Assembly: GCA_004558825.1 (NCBI GenBank)
Contig: SFDB01000002.1
Span: forward strand, 62,001 to 126,000
DNA: 64,000 bases
DNA from: Clostridiales bacterium
Lineage (GTDB): Bacteria > Bacillota > Clostridia > Christensenellales > CAG-138
Direction of reading: 5' to 3'
Each line of letters starts with the position of its first letter. Position 1 is the stretch's first letter. The translations under genes were made by a program, and so were the position numbers. Below are positions 7,860 through 16,895 of this stretch, piece by piece. The notes beneath the pieces were generated by a model. It saw nothing but the letters and a program-made list of their open reading frames with translations, did no database searches and had not been told where the DNA came from.

Positions 7860-8040
7860 TCAATCATAAATCAGCTCAAGCTTCACGATAGCTTCTGCCT
7901 GTGTCTTGCAAGCGTTCATCTGCCGTACCCATTTCATCTGGTTTTCGGCTTTCAGCTTTTCGGTCGCGCCATACCGCTTCGCCAGCTCCGCCACGATCAG
8001 CTCCATGCGGTTTCCCGCTTTGACAATTTCGGCGCAATAC
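7860..8040 (-). pseudogene. C-terminal fragment of a TnpV-like transposon protein
   Basis: The last 58 or so codons read EIVKAGNRMELIVAELAKRY, then ATEKLKAENQMKWVRQMN and end in KLELIYD, the conserved end of TnpV proteins carried by clostridial mobile elements. The frame stays open upstream to 8156, but that part (PEVQRDARIFKNF and neighbours) does not look like TnpV. The change occurs at the second TACGCACACT copy (8046-8055), suggesting a recombination joint. No ribosome binding site for a functional product was found. Confidence 0.6.
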
Positions 8041-8045
8041 TTTCT

Positions 8046-8063
8046 TACGCACACTCGCCAATA
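8046..8063 (-). repeat. Copy 2 of TACGCACACT plus hairpin (oriT/RSA-like)
   Basis: TACGCACACT at 8046-8055 is followed at once by CGCCA-ATA-TGGCG. On the minus strand: hairpin then AGTGTGCGTAAG. It coincides with the point where TnpV-like coding begins. Confidence 0.45.
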
Positions 8064-8172
8064 TGGCGCAAAGTTTTTGAAAATTCGCGCGTCGCGCTGT
8101 ACCTCGGGTAAAACTTTCATTTGCAATTTGAAAGCCTTGCGAGATGTAAATCGCAAGCAAAAGGGGAGTGCT

Positions 8173-8213
8173 TACGCACACTAAAGCGCTGCCGCATAAA
8201 TGCGGCAGCGCTT
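8173..8213 (-). repeat. Copy 3 of TACGCACACT plus long hairpin; also the vanW-gene terminator
   Basis: TACGCACACT at 8173-8182 is followed by a 13-base perfect stem (8184-8196 with 8201-8213, loop TAAA). On the minus strand this hairpin ends 5 bases past the stop of the VanW-family gene and is followed by TAGTGTGCGTAAG. It can serve as that gene's terminator, though its T-run is short. Confidence 0.5.
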
Positions 8214-8218
8214 CGGCT

Positions 8219-9718
8219 TTATTGATCACTTTTTATTTCATATAAGGGGTCAAGCGGGGTGCCGTAGACGTAGCCCGGCCATACATAGATCCTTGTTGGG
8301 TGCATATTGTATTTCGTTTTTCCAAGACTGACGCGATTCACTTCAACGCCGTTTTTGTAGTAAACGGCGAAGGATTCATAAATATAGCCTTTTCTGGCGG
8401 CGTTTCTCACCTTCCAGTACGGGGCATACAACGAAGCAAGTTCAATATATTCGGTAGGCGTGGGTTCTATTTCCTCAACCTTTTCCGAAACAAAGTCTAT
8501 TGCATCAAAAGTATCGGGGAAGGGTTCGCCATATATTTCGCAATAGATTTCCTCTTTGCTCGAGCTGACCCACGAGAACACATATATGTTGTGTTCCGTG
8601 TTGTTTTTCCAGATGAAGTCGATATTGCCCGTATCTATTGTCGCGTCGCGGCCTCCGGGTATATATGCGCTTACACGCGAATGGCCGCGGCGATAAACGA
8701 TCTCGAGGTCGGACATTACAACAGCGTTATAGAGCGTTGTCGAAACCTGACATACGCCGCCGCCGGGCTGATCCTCAGTGCCGGCGCCGCCGAGTATTAT
8801 AGCCGTTGCGGGCAGCCAGCCCGTTTCGAGCCTGCGAGGCCCGAGTGCGTCGTTTGTCGAGAACTCTTCACCGGGGGCGACAACCACGCCGTTGATGAGC
8901 CCGGATGCCTTTTTTATGTTATGTACACGGTTATTGGAGTTACTCATCGAATACGATGTACCGAAGAAAGCACGGCGAGTCGTGAGAGTCTTGAGGTCGT
9001 CGACGGTGACGCTGGGAGAAATGGGCTTAACGGGCATGTCAACTGTTGCCTCAAGAGCACTCTGAGCAGAAAGCTTGTTAAGCATTTCAACGAGCGCCTC
9101 ACGGTCAATTTCCTGTCCGTCTTTGCCGTCAACATATGTAAAACGGTTGTCGCGGTCATCCTTGTTGATTTCAACGGTGGCGTCGACAGGTGCGATATAG
9201 ACGTCGCTTGTCATCTTTCTTATAGTGGAATCGATTCCCTCGGAGGATACGATGCACTGAAGCGGAAAATCACGTCCGTTTGTCTTTATGCTCTCAAGCT
9301 CAGCCTTGAGCTCCGCAAGCGTACCGGTACGGCATATGTTAAAGGCCGCGTTAAGCACTTCGCCCAGATTGACGGTTACACCGAGGTCGGTTGCCGAAAG
9401 CGTGTATGTATTTTCGCCGGCAACAAACGTGTACTTAAACTTTCCGAGGAGTTCGCTTTCCAAGGGAAGCAGGGCGCTACGCGCTTCATCGTATGTCATT
9501 CCTCCGACTGCGACGCCGTTTATTGAAACGCCTTCCCTAAAGGTTGTGGCGTTAATTATGGATTTACGCTCGGCCTCTTCGCGCTGTTCCGGCGTGTCGG
9601 TGATATCGCTCGGGTTAATTATTGGCGAAATGATGCTGCATCCGCCAAGGAAGCAAATCATGGCCGCAAGCGCAAGCAAAATCATAAGCAATGCCGAGAA
9701 ATTTAGGACTTTTTTCAT
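8219..9718 (-). CDS. VanW family lipoprotein with peptidoglycan-binding-like domain
   Basis: 499 residues. The N-terminus has a signal sequence ending in a lipobox-like LGGC (about residue 27), so it is likely a lipoprotein on the outer face of the membrane. Residues about 60-260 look like the YoaR/PG_binding_4 repeats (GVSINGVAVGGMTYDEA; DGQEIDREALVEML). The VanW core follows, with VVAPGEEFSTNDALGPR, EDQPGGGVCQVSTTLYNA and SAYIPGGRDATID. VanW itself has no settled enzymatic role; these are cell-envelope proteins. GGAGG lies five bases upstream of ATG 9718. It diverges from murA, another cell-wall gene. Confidence 0.9.
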   Translation of the reverse strand: MKKVLNFSALLMILLALAAMICFLGGCSIISPIINPSDITDTPEQREEAERKSIINATTFREGVSINGVAVGGMTYDEARSALLPLESELLGKFKYTFVAGENTYTLSATDLGVTVNLGEVLNAAFNICRTGTLAELKAELESIKTNGRDFPLQCIVSSEGIDSTIRKMTSDVYIAPVDATVEINKDDRDNRFTYVDGKDGQEIDREALVEMLNKLSAQSALEATVDMPVKPISPSVTVDDLKTLTTRRAFFGTSYSMSNSNNRVHNIKKASGLINGVVVAPGEEFSTNDALGPRRLETGWLPATAIILGGAGTEDQPGGGVCQVSTTLYNAVVMSDLEIVYRRGHSRVSAYIPGGRDATIDTGNIDFIWKNNTEHNIYVFSWVSSSKEEIYCEIYGEPFPDTFDAIDFVSEKVEEIEPTPTEYIELASLYAPYWKVRNAARKGYIYESFAVYYKNGVEVNRVSLGKTKYNMHPTRIYVWPGYVYGTPLDPLYEIKSDQ

Positions 9719-9769
9719 TTAATCCTCCGTAATACGATATAGTGTTAGAAGTCATATCACTACGAGTCT

Positions 9770-9798
9770 ATTATAATCTAAAGATAAGGATATGTAAA
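9770..9798 (-). promoter_or_regulatory. Sigma-A-type promoter for the VanW-family gene
   Basis: TTTACA (9798-9793) and TATAAT (9775-9770) on the minus strand with a 17-base spacer. Confidence 0.75.
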
Positions 9799-9866
9799 GC
9801 GACTTTTAGCGACATTATAGTACAGGGTATAGTCCAACATTAAATGACTGCTTCTTTCTTATATAT

Positions 9867-9895
9867 TTGCAATAAACGTTTAACAATGGTAATAT
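9867..9895 (+). promoter_or_regulatory. Sigma-A-type promoter for murA
   Basis: TTGCAA (9867-9872) and TAATAT (9890-9895), spacer 17 bases, about 32 bases before the murA ATG. Confidence 0.65.
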
Positions 9896-9927
9896 ATATG
9901 TACTTATATGCGAATTGGGAGTTTTGA

Positions 9928-11193
9928 ATGAGCTACTATATAATTAACGGGGGGCATCGCCTTGAAGGAGCGGTTTCTGTTGGGGGTGCAAAAAATGCTG
10001 CGCTCGCAATAATTCCCGCTGCGATTCTTTGCGGTGAACCGTGCGTTATAGAGAATCTTCCTTATATTGACGATGTGCGCGTAATGACCGAACTCCTGAG
10101 CCAAATAGGGGCTAAGACCGAGTTCAGTTCAAACGGCGTACTCTGCATAGACCCTTCAGGCATCAACAATGTCTGCGTTACGTTTGACATGGTCAATTCA
10201 CTGCGCGCGTCGTATTATCTGCTTGGAGCGCTGCTCGGGCGATACGGACACGCCGAGGTCTCGTTCCCGGGAGGCTGTCCCATTGGCCAGAGACCTATCG
10301 ATCAACACATTAAGGGATTTAAAGCGCTTGGAGCCGAAGTTGAAATAGAAAACGGCATTGTAAAGGCGAAAGCTGACAAGCTTGTGGGTTCCGAAATATA
10401 TTTGGACATTGCAAGTGTCGGCGCGACGATAAACATAATGCTTGCTGCCGCGCGAGCGGACGGTATAACCATAATCAATAATGCCGCAAAAGAGCCTTAC
10501 ATAGTAGATGTTGCGAACTTCCTGAACATGATGGGCGCTTCCGTAAAAGGCGCGGGCACCGACATAATCAGAATAAATGGCAGAAAGCAGCTTCACGGCT
10601 GCAACTATGCCATAATACCTGATCAAATGGAAGCGGGTACATTTATGATTGCCGCCGCCGCAACGGGTGGCGATGTCATAATAAACAATGTTATTCCTGC
10701 TCATCTTGATGCCATATCCGCAAAGCTTATGGAGACAGGGGCAACTGTCCGCGAAGGCAACGACGGACGTGATTTCTATGTAAGGGTCAGTTCTTCAAGA
10801 CGGCTTCGTTCGGTTAATATAAAGACGCTGCCTTACCCCGGATTTCCTACAGATCTTCAGCAGCCGATGATGGCGCTCCTTTCCACTGCCGAAGGAACAA
10901 GCCTTGTAATGGAGACTATGTTTGAGGAACGCTTCAATCATGTTAACGGGCTCAACAGAATGGGAGCCAACATATCGGTAAGCTCCCGCACTGCTCTTGT
11001 TCAGGGCGTTAAACGTCTTATGGGGGCACAGCTTCAGGTTACGGATCTGCGTGCCGGCGCAGCTCTCGTCATTGCGGCAATGATGGCGGACGGAAAGAGC
11101 AAGGTAGAAAACATACACTATATTGATCGCGGTTACGAACATTTTGAGCACAAGCTGTGCGGTCTTGGCGCCGACATAGTGCGTTTGGGTTAA
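9928..11193 (+). CDS. murA: UDP-N-acetylglucosamine 1-carboxyvinyltransferase
   Basis: 421 residues, full length. It transfers enolpyruvate from PEP to UDP-GlcNAc, the first committed step of peptidoglycan synthesis. The loop cysteine that reacts with PEP (and is the fosfomycin target) is Cys117 in PGGCPIGQRPIDQHIKG. The N-terminal VGGAKNAALAI and the inside-out alpha/beta barrel repeats (PYPGFPTDLQQP) confirm it. GGGAG lies about eight bases upstream. Monocistronic: its own promoter and a terminator at 11224. Confidence 0.98.
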   Translation: MSYYIINGGHRLEGAVSVGGAKNAALAIIPAAILCGEPCVIENLPYIDDVRVMTELLSQIGAKTEFSSNGVLCIDPSGINNVCVTFDMVNSLRASYYLLGALLGRYGHAEVSFPGGCPIGQRPIDQHIKGFKALGAEVEIENGIVKAKADKLVGSEIYLDIASVGATINIMLAAARADGITIINNAAKEPYIVDVANFLNMMGASVKGAGTDIIRINGRKQLHGCNYAIIPDQMEAGTFMIAAAATGGDVIINNVIPAHLDAISAKLMETGATVREGNDGRDFYVRVSSSRRLRSVNIKTLPYPGFPTDLQQPMMALLSTAEGTSLVMETMFEERFNHVNGLNRMGANISVSSRTALVQGVKRLMGAQLQVTDLRAGAALVIAAMMADGKSKVENIHYIDRGYEHFEHKLCGLGADIVRLG

Positions 11194-11223
11194 CGTGGGT
11201 AGCGTGGTCAATATTATTTATAT

Positions 11224-11257
11224 AAAGGAGCTGTTGCGCACGATAGCTCTTTTTTTG
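11224..11257 (+). terminator. murA terminator
   Basis: Nine-base stem (11224-11232 with 11245-11253, one G-T pair) with a 12-base loop, running into TTTT after the stem. Confidence 0.75.
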
Positions 11258-11301
11258 TCCGCAGAAAGCGCGAGCTGTGCGAACATAAAAGTATATTAGC
11301 A

Positions 11302-11477
11302 ACACAGCCGCTGCAACTTGCAGCGGCTGTGTGACTGTCGAAAAAGTGGCTAAACGCCACTTTTTCGAGTTTTTACGGTTTTCGCCTTTCGCATTCGCTC
11401 CCGGGCGGCGAAACCCGCAAAGTACGAAAACCTCCGGGTTTTCATCCGTTCTGACGCACATGTCGTCAGAGCCGGAT
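11302..11477. repeat. Cluster of four tandem hairpins between murA and kbl
   Basis: The 308-base gap between murA and kbl holds no gene. It contains four inverted repeats in a row: a 31-base near-perfect palindrome (15-base arms, 11302-11332), a 13-base stem with loop TAAAC (11338-11368), GAAAACC/GGTTTTC (11426-11443), and ATCCG-CTGACG / CGTCAG-CGGAT (11444-11477). The second can act as the kbl terminator on the minus strand. The rest is more structure than termination needs and may be an intergenic repeat element. Confidence 0.55.
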
Positions 11478-11501
11478 TGAACATAAGTGGCACGGCAAGC
11501 A

Positions 11502-12683
11502 TCAGATGCCCATTTCTTCTTTGACTTCCTTGAAGCATTTTACTGCAAAGTCAAGATCTTCTTTTGTATGGCCGGCGCTCACCTGAGTCCTTATCCTTGC
11601 CTTGCCCTGCGGTACGACGGGGTAGAAGAACCCGACAACATATACGCCCTTTTCGAGCATTTTTGCAGCAAATTCCTGCGCTATGCGCGCATCATAGAGC
11701 ATTACGGGGACTATCGGATGTGTACCTTCCGGCACGTCAAAACCGAGCTTTGAAAGCTCGCCACGGAAGTAGCGGGTGTTTTCATGCACCTTATCTCTCA
11801 GCGCAGTGGACTCCATAAGCATGTCAAACACCTTTAATGACGCCGCACATATGGAAGGTGCAAGCGTGTTTGAGAAGAGATACGGGCGCGAACGCTGTCT
11901 GAGGAGATCGACAATCTCCTGCCTTGCGCATGTATAGCCGCCGCTTGCGCCGCCGAGCGCCTTGCCGAGCGTACCGGTGATGATGTCGACGCGGCCCATG
12001 ACGCCGCAATACTCTGCGGTACCCCTTCCGTGCTCGCCCATGAAGCCTACGGCATGGCTGTCATCGACCATTACGAGCGCGCCGTATTCGTCGGCGAGAT
12101 CGCATATGCCTCGGAGGTTAGCGATAAAGCCGTCCATGGAGAAAACGCCGTCCGTCGCTATGAGCTTAATGCGGCAATCTTTAGCCGCTTCAAGCTGTGC
12201 GCGAAGGTCGTCCATATTGTTGTTCTTGTAGCGGAAACGCTTTGCCTTGCAGAGACGTACGCCGTCGATTATGCTTGCGTGGTTAAGCTCGTCTGAAATA
12301 ACAGCGTCCTCTGCCGTAAGAAGCGTTTCGAAAAGGCCGCCGTTTGCATCGAAGCAAGATGTATAGAGTATTGTGTCATCCATGCAAAGGAATTCGCTTA
12401 TCTTACGCTCAAGCTGCTTATGTATGCTCTGCGTACCGCAGATAAAACGCACTGACGAAAGACCAAAACCCCATTCGGAATAGCTGGCCTTAGCAGCCTC
12501 GATTATTTCGGGGTTGTCTGCAAGTCCGAGATAGTTGTTGGCGCACATGTTCAATACGCCCTTTGTTTTTGTCGTATCAATTCGTGCCTTCTGGGGCGTT
12601 GTGATGATTCGCTCATCCTTGTATGTGCCCGCGCTGCGTATCGAATCGAGTTCGTTTCTGAAATATTGCAATGCTTCCTTCAT
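11502..12683 (-). CDS. kbl: Glycine C-acetyltransferase (2-amino-3-ketobutyrate CoA ligase)
   Basis: 393 residues of the PLP alpha-oxoamine synthase family. It cleaves 2-amino-3-oxobutyrate with CoA to glycine and acetyl-CoA. The PLP lysine lies in [30 protein letters not shown] and [14 protein letters not shown] are family signatures. GGAGG lies eight bases before the ATG. It follows tdh by 19 bases on the same strand, so the pair forms the two-step threonine dehydrogenase pathway and the TDH product is handed directly to KBL. Confidence 0.96.
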   Translation of the reverse strand: MKEALQYFRNELDSIRSAGTYKDERIITTPQKARIDTTKTKGVLNMCANNYLGLADNPEIIEAAKASYSEWGFGLSSVRFICGTQSIHKQLERKISEFLCMDDTILYTSCFDANGGLFETLLTAEDAVISDELNHASIIDGVRLCKAKRFRYKNNNMDDLRAQLEAAKDCRIKLIATDGVFSMDGFIANLRGICDLADEYGALVMVDDSHAVGFMGEHGRGTAEYCGVMGRVDIITGTLGKALGGASGGYTCARQEIVDLLRQRSRPYLFSNTLAPSICAASLKVFDMLMESTALRDKVHENTRYFRGELSKLGFDVPEGTHPIVPVMLYDARIAQEFAAKMLEKGVYVVGFFYPVVPQGKARIRTQVSAGHTKEDLDFAVKCFKEVKEEMGI

Positions 12684-12702
12684 GATCGTTTCCTCCTAAT
12701 AA

Positions 12703-13746
12703 TTATTTTGTCCAGTCAAGAACGACCTTGCCCGACTCGCCGCTGTTCATTGCCGCGAAGCCCTTTTCAAAGTCGCGGTAATTGAATCTGTGCGTTACCA
12801 TCGGTGTGAGGTCGAGGCCTGCCTGTATCATTGCGCCCATCTTGTACCATGTTTCGAACATCTTGCGCCCGTAAATGCCCTGAAGCGTAAGTCCTTTGAA
12901 TATAACATCGTTCCAGTCTATGACGGTTCCCGGACCCGCTATGCCGAGCAATGCGACCTTACCGCCGTTGCGCATCGACTTAATGAGCTGGTTGAGAGCA
13001 GCGCCGTTGCCGCTCATCTCAAGTCCTACGTCAAATCCTTCAAGGATGCCCGCCTGCGCCATTACGTCCTCGAGCTTTTCCTTTGCTACGTTTACCGGGT
13101 GCGTTGCTCCCATGCGCTTTGCAAGGTCGAGCCTGTACTCGTTGACGTCCGTTATGAATATCTTTCTTGCGCCGCAGTGCCTTACTATTGCGGCAGCCAT
13201 CATTCCTATGGGGCCTGCGCCTGTTATAAGCACGTCTTCTCCTACCGTATCAAACATGAGGGCAGTATGCGTTGCGTTGCCGAACGCGTCGAAGAACGAA
13301 ACTATATCTTCGGGGATGTCGTCACTTATAGGTATAACGTTTGTCGCGGGTATACATAGATACTCGGCAAAAGCGCCGTCGCGGTTTACGCCCACGCCTT
13401 TGGCGAGCCTGCACCATTGGCCGTTGCCTGCGCGGCAGTTGCGGCAGTGGCCGCAAACGATGTGGCCTTCGCCCGATACTTTCTGACCGACATGATAAGC
13501 AGTTACGCCCTGTCCGAGCTGCGCAATCTCGCCAACGTACTCGTGTCCGATTATCATCGGCGGGACTATGTTCTTCTGGCTCCACGGATCCCAATTATAT
13601 ATATGAACATCAGTGCCGCAGATAGCGGTCTTGTGTATTTTAATCAGCACCTCGCCCGCACCGGGATGCGGAACGGGACGCGTTACGAGCTCGAGCCCTT
13701 TTCCCGCGCAGGGCTTGATAATTGCAGCCATTGTTTCAGGTATCAT
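12703..13746 (-). CDS. tdh: L-threonine 3-dehydrogenase
   Basis: 347 residues, a zinc-dependent medium-chain dehydrogenase that oxidises threonine to 2-amino-3-oxobutyrate with NAD. Catalytic zinc ligands are in [15 protein letters not shown] and GHEYVGEI; the structural zinc loop is [15 protein letters not shown]; the Rossmann motif is [17 protein letters not shown] is 11 bases upstream of ATG 13746. A TATAAT box lies further up without a clear -35. Operon with kbl. Confidence 0.96.
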   Translation of the reverse strand: MIPETMAAIIKPCAGKGLELVTRPVPHPGAGEVLIKIHKTAICGTDVHIYNWDPWSQKNIVPPMIIGHEYVGEIAQLGQGVTAYHVGQKVSGEGHIVCGHCRNCRAGNGQWCRLAKGVGVNRDGAFAEYLCIPATNVIPISDDIPEDIVSFFDAFGNATHTALMFDTVGEDVLITGAGPIGMMAAAIVRHCGARKIFITDVNEYRLDLAKRMGATHPVNVAKEKLEDVMAQAGILEGFDVGLEMSGNGAALNQLIKSMRNGGKVALLGIAGPGTVIDWNDVIFKGLTLQGIYGRKMFETWYKMGAMIQAGLDLTPMVTHRFNYRDFEKGFAAMNSGESGKVVLDWTK

Positions 13747-13847
13747 ATTTTATATATCCTCCTTGTGAAAACAATATATTTATTATAAACTCCATGCCGA
13801 ACAAATTAAATAGGCCGACTGCTAAAATATTGTATATTCGTCGATTT

Positions 13848-14168
13848 TTACGGAATAGCCGTCGTTGGCGACGCGCTCGAATCCGTTTGGGGCAAATTCG
13901 GCACAGCATCGGTCTGTACGGGCTCTGCAGGAGATACATCGGGCGATGCAGCGACAGGGATGTTCGGCGACTCAAGGGGATCCGTCGGCGCCACATACGA
14001 TGTTTCAGTCGGAATCGGGGAAGAATCGTTTTCAGGGGGAAGCATGGACGCTCCTCCGGCATTATATGAGAGCGCAAATATAAGGACGCAAAGCGCGACG
14101 AGAATAAACATGCCCAGATAGAACCGGTACACCGGTATCCGCTGAATAGACGAAAGCTTCTTATTCAT
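13848..14168 (-). CDS. Single-pass membrane protein with Pro/Ser/Thr-rich extracellular tail, unknown
   Basis: 106 residues. A basic N-terminus (MNKKLSSIQRIPVYRF) precedes one hydrophobic helix (about residues 17-34), then about 70 residues of low-complexity Pro/Ser/Thr/Asp sequence (DSSPIPTETSYVAPTDP and similar) likely exposed outside the membrane. GAAGGGA lies about six bases upstream, with a TATAAT box further up. No domain is recognised. It diverges from the DegV gene. Confidence 0.65.
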   Translation of the reverse strand: MNKKLSSIQRIPVYRFYLGMFILVALCVLIFALSYNAGGASMLPPENDSSPIPTETSYVAPTDPLESPNIPVAASPDVSPAEPVQTDAVPNLPQTDSSASPTTAIP

Positions 14169-14266
14169 TTCATATTCCCTTCACATTTGTATGATAATGT
14201 CATATTATACCACAGTCTTGTGGTGAATGCTAAAAAACAACATCATTCGAACTGCGGAGGGCAATC

Positions 14267-15139
14267 ATGAGTAAATATGTTATAACAACGGACTCTACGG
14301 TAGATCTCGGCTTAGAGCGCGTCAATGAACTCGGCGTGCCGTATGTTTGTATGCGATACGTCAAAAAAGGCGTAGAACACCTTGACGACATGCGCGACGA
14401 GACGGCGAACGCAATATTTGAGGCGATGCGCGGCGGCGAAAGCTTCTCGACCGTCCAAACATCATGCGATGAGCTGACAGAGCTTTGGCGTCCCATACTC
14501 ATGGACGGCGCCGACGTAATTCATCTCGCGTTTTCGAGCGGTCTTTCGGGCTCGCACAACAGCGCACGGCTTGCGGCCGAAATACTTAAGGATGAGTATC
14601 CGGAAAGAAAAATATATGTTATAGATTCGCTGTGCGCCTCGGGCGGTCAGGGACTGCTGCTTGAACACATGATGATGAAGCGCGGCGAAGGAGCAAGCGT
14701 CGATGAATGCATAGATTGGACCGAGAAAAACAAGCTGCGCATTGAGCACTGGTTTACGGTGAGCGAGCTTTCATATCTGCGACGCGGAGGAAGAATAAGC
14801 GCCGCAAAGGCGTTTGTCGCGGATATGCTCCATATAAAGCCTGTGCTCGATATGGATAGAGACGGCAAGCTTGCCCAGCGCGAAATTGTAAAGGGCAGAC
14901 GCGGATCAATAAAAAAGATGTTCGAGCATATGTGCGAATCGATAAGCCTTCATGAGAACCCGTTTGTGCGAATAGCTCATGCAGACTGCATAAGCGACGC
15001 CAAATACTTAGCCGAGCTGATTAAAGGCAGATTTAACGGGATGATTGTGCGCATATCATCTATCGGATCTGCAATAGGCGCGCACTCCGGCCCCGGGACG
15101 CTCGCGCTGTTTTTCATAAGCAAATGCGCAAGAATATAG
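14267..15139 (+). CDS. DegV family fatty-acid-binding protein (copy 1)
   Basis: 290 residues. DegV/FakB proteins hold a fatty acid in a buried pocket and, in Firmicutes that have FakA, present it for phosphorylation. Family features are ITTDSTVDLG at the start, FSTVQTS, HLAFSSGLSGSHNSARLA, IDSLCASGGQG, LSYLRRGGRISAAKA and the end GSAIGAHSGPGTLALFF. GGAGGG lies six bases upstream. A second DegV gene is at 35497-36384. No fakA is in the window. Confidence 0.93.
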   Translation: MSKYVITTDSTVDLGLERVNELGVPYVCMRYVKKGVEHLDDMRDETANAIFEAMRGGESFSTVQTSCDELTELWRPILMDGADVIHLAFSSGLSGSHNSARLAAEILKDEYPERKIYVIDSLCASGGQGLLLEHMMMKRGEGASVDECIDWTEKNKLRIEHWFTVSELSYLRRGGRISAAKAFVADMLHIKPVLDMDRDGKLAQREIVKGRRGSIKKMFEHMCESISLHENPFVRIAHADCISDAKYLAELIKGRFNGMIVRISSIGSAIGAHSGPGTLALFFISKCARI

Positions 15140-15246
15140 CGGATGCTGAATGCGGGCGGCACATAAGCAGTCGCCAGAGGAAATAATCTGTTTATTATTG
15201 CATTAAGGCCGTCGCACGGTTTTTATCGATTCAACGGTAAATGATG

Positions 15247-15275
15247 TTGCCTGAAAGGCTTTGCTATGTTATAAT
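15247..15275 (+). promoter_or_regulatory. Sigma-A-type promoter for asnS
   Basis: TTGCCT (15247-15252) and TATAAT (15270-15275), spacer 17 bases; the leader is only about 25 bases, so no T-box is present. Confidence 0.65.
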
Positions 15276-15307
15276 CCTCTGAAACGTAGGTTACGGAGGT
15301 GGCTTTG

Positions 15308-16690
15308 ATGGTACAGTTTTCTCAGCTCCACAGCAATGCGGAGACATATGTCGGCCGTATTGAGGTGGTCGGCTGGGTCAAGACGGAAAGACAAAGTAAA
15401 TCCGTCGGATTTATAGAACTCACGGACGGCACTTCGTTCAAAACGGTGCAGATAGTTTATGAGTGCGATAGAATAGATCAGAAAGTGATAAAGGATATCA
15501 CGACGGGATGCGCCATAAAGGTTGAGGGCGAGCTCATCCTCACACCCGAATTGAAGCAGCCGTTTGAGATACACGCTGCGGCAATAGAGGTCATAGGCAC
15601 ATGCGACGGCGACTATCCCCTTCAGAAGAAAAAGCATTCGCTTGAATTTCTGCGCACAATACAGCATCTAAGGCCGCGTACGAATACGTTTCAGGCGGTT
15701 TTCCGCGTGAGAAGCGTTGTGGCGCAGGCAATACACAGGTTTTTCGACGAGCGCGGTTTTGTATATGTGCATACGCCGCTTATCACTGCGAGCGACTGCG
15801 AGGGCGCAGGCGAGATGTTTAGAGTGACGACGCTTGATCCCGTTAATCCGCCGCTTACCAAGGAAGGAAAAATTGACTATTCAAAGGACTTTTTCGGCAC
15901 ACAGTCGAACCTGACCGTAAGTGGACAGCTCTACGGCGAAGCGTTTGCGCTTGCATTCAAAGATATATATACGTTTGGACCGACGTTCCGCGCAGAGAAC
16001 TCCAATACGCCGAGACATGCTGCGGAGTTTTGGATGATCGAGCCCGAGATGGCTTTCTGTGACCTCAACGGCGATATGGATGTTGCGGAGGCTATGATAA
16101 AGTACATAATTCGCACGGTTATGGATAGATGCCCCGATGAGCTGTCGTTTTTTAACAGCTTTATAGACAAGGGCTTGATCGAGCGTCTTGAAAATGTGGC
16201 AAATTCAGACTTTGGCCGTATTTCATACACCGATGCGGTTGAAGTGCTCAAAAACTCAGGAGAAGAGTTCGCTTATCCGATATACTGGGGCTGCGACCTC
16301 CAGACCGAGCATGAGCGTTATCTTACGGAAAAGGTATTCAAGCGTCCCGTATTTGTCACCGATTATCCCAAGGATATTAAGGCTTTCTATATGCGACTTA
16401 ATGACGACGGGAAAACCGTCGCGGCGGCGGACTGCCTTGTTCCCGGCATCGGCGAGATAATCGGCGGAAGCCAGCGCGAGGAGCGCCTCGATGTGCTCGA
16501 AGCCCGAATGGATGAACTCGGACTGGACAAAGAATCATACGATTGGTATCTTGAGCTTAGGAAATACGGCGGCGTAGTGCATTCGGGATACGGGCTCGGC
16601 TTTGAACGCATGGTGATGTACGTTACCGGAATCACAAACATAAGAGATGTTCTCCCGTTCCCAAGGACGGCAGGAAGTCTTCAGATGTAA
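15308..16690 (+). CDS. asnS: Asparaginyl-tRNA synthetase
   Basis: 460 residues from ATG 15308 (GGAGG eight bases upstream; the in-frame GTG at 15299 lies within that site). Class II synthetase: OB-fold anticodon domain at about 10-110, then the catalytic domain with motif 2 in [21 protein letters not shown] and motif 3 in [12 protein letters not shown]. The ending [10 protein letters not shown] is typical of AsnRS and separates it from AspRS. It charges tRNA-Asn. Monocistronic, with a terminator at 16709. Confidence 0.97.
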   Translation: MVQFSQLHSNAETYVGRIEVVGWVKTERQSKSVGFIELTDGTSFKTVQIVYECDRIDQKVIKDITTGCAIKVEGELILTPELKQPFEIHAAAIEVIGTCDGDYPLQKKKHSLEFLRTIQHLRPRTNTFQAVFRVRSVVAQAIHRFFDERGFVYVHTPLITASDCEGAGEMFRVTTLDPVNPPLTKEGKIDYSKDFFGTQSNLTVSGQLYGEAFALAFKDIYTFGPTFRAENSNTPRHAAEFWMIEPEMAFCDLNGDMDVAEAMIKYIIRTVMDRCPDELSFFNSFIDKGLIERLENVANSDFGRISYTDAVEVLKNSGEEFAYPIYWGCDLQTEHERYLTEKVFKRPVFVTDYPKDIKAFYMRLNDDGKTVAAADCLVPGIGEIIGGSQREERLDVLEARMDELGLDKESYDWYLELRKYGGVVHSGYGLGFERMVMYVTGITNIRDVLPFPRTAGSLQM

Positions 16691-16708
16691 GATTGACTGA
16701 AAAAGAAT

Positions 16709-16743
16709 GGCATGGTTCGCAGAGTTTGTGCGCCATGCCTTTT
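16709..16743 (+). terminator. asnS terminator
   Basis: GGCATGG/CCATGCC stem (16709-16715 with 16733-16739), extended by CGCA/TGCG with a small bulge, followed by TTTT. Confidence 0.75.
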
Positions 16744-16895
16744 AATATGCCATATCGGCACATATTGCGCGCCAATTCCACATATTTATTAAGGCGGCGA
16801 CGTCTGCCGAGCATACAAGTATGTACACCGCAGGTATAACGTTACATTTGCGGGAAATAATAGGTTTGTACTTAAAACTGCAAGGAGGAACACCT

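Larger units (their letters stand above)
7056..8215. mobile_element. Decayed mobilizable-element scar (Tn4451/TnpV type)
   Basis: This interval differs from its surroundings. It contains an open but startless frame with KLADGKSTADSRFSG and DAAFGVKQFSPADS (7056-7208), an AT-rich GNAT gene, the C-terminal part of a TnpV-like protein, and three copies of TACGCACACT, each followed at once by an inverted repeat. The counted line 7321-7380 has 21 G+C of 60. No recombinase, relaxase or intact ends are present, so it is a remnant. TnpV and Mob/Pre-type site recognition are both known from the clostridial element Tn4451, which is why I name that family; the link is inference. Confidence 0.55.

Noticed and set aside
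8300..9526. 408-codon open frame on the plus strand
   Set aside because: Antisense shadow of the VanW-family gene, which has a promoter, ribosome binding site and lipobox.
15205..15225. Terminator after the first DegV gene (CCGT-CGC-ACGG-TTTTT)
   Set aside because: Only a four-base stem; too weak to list as a feature.
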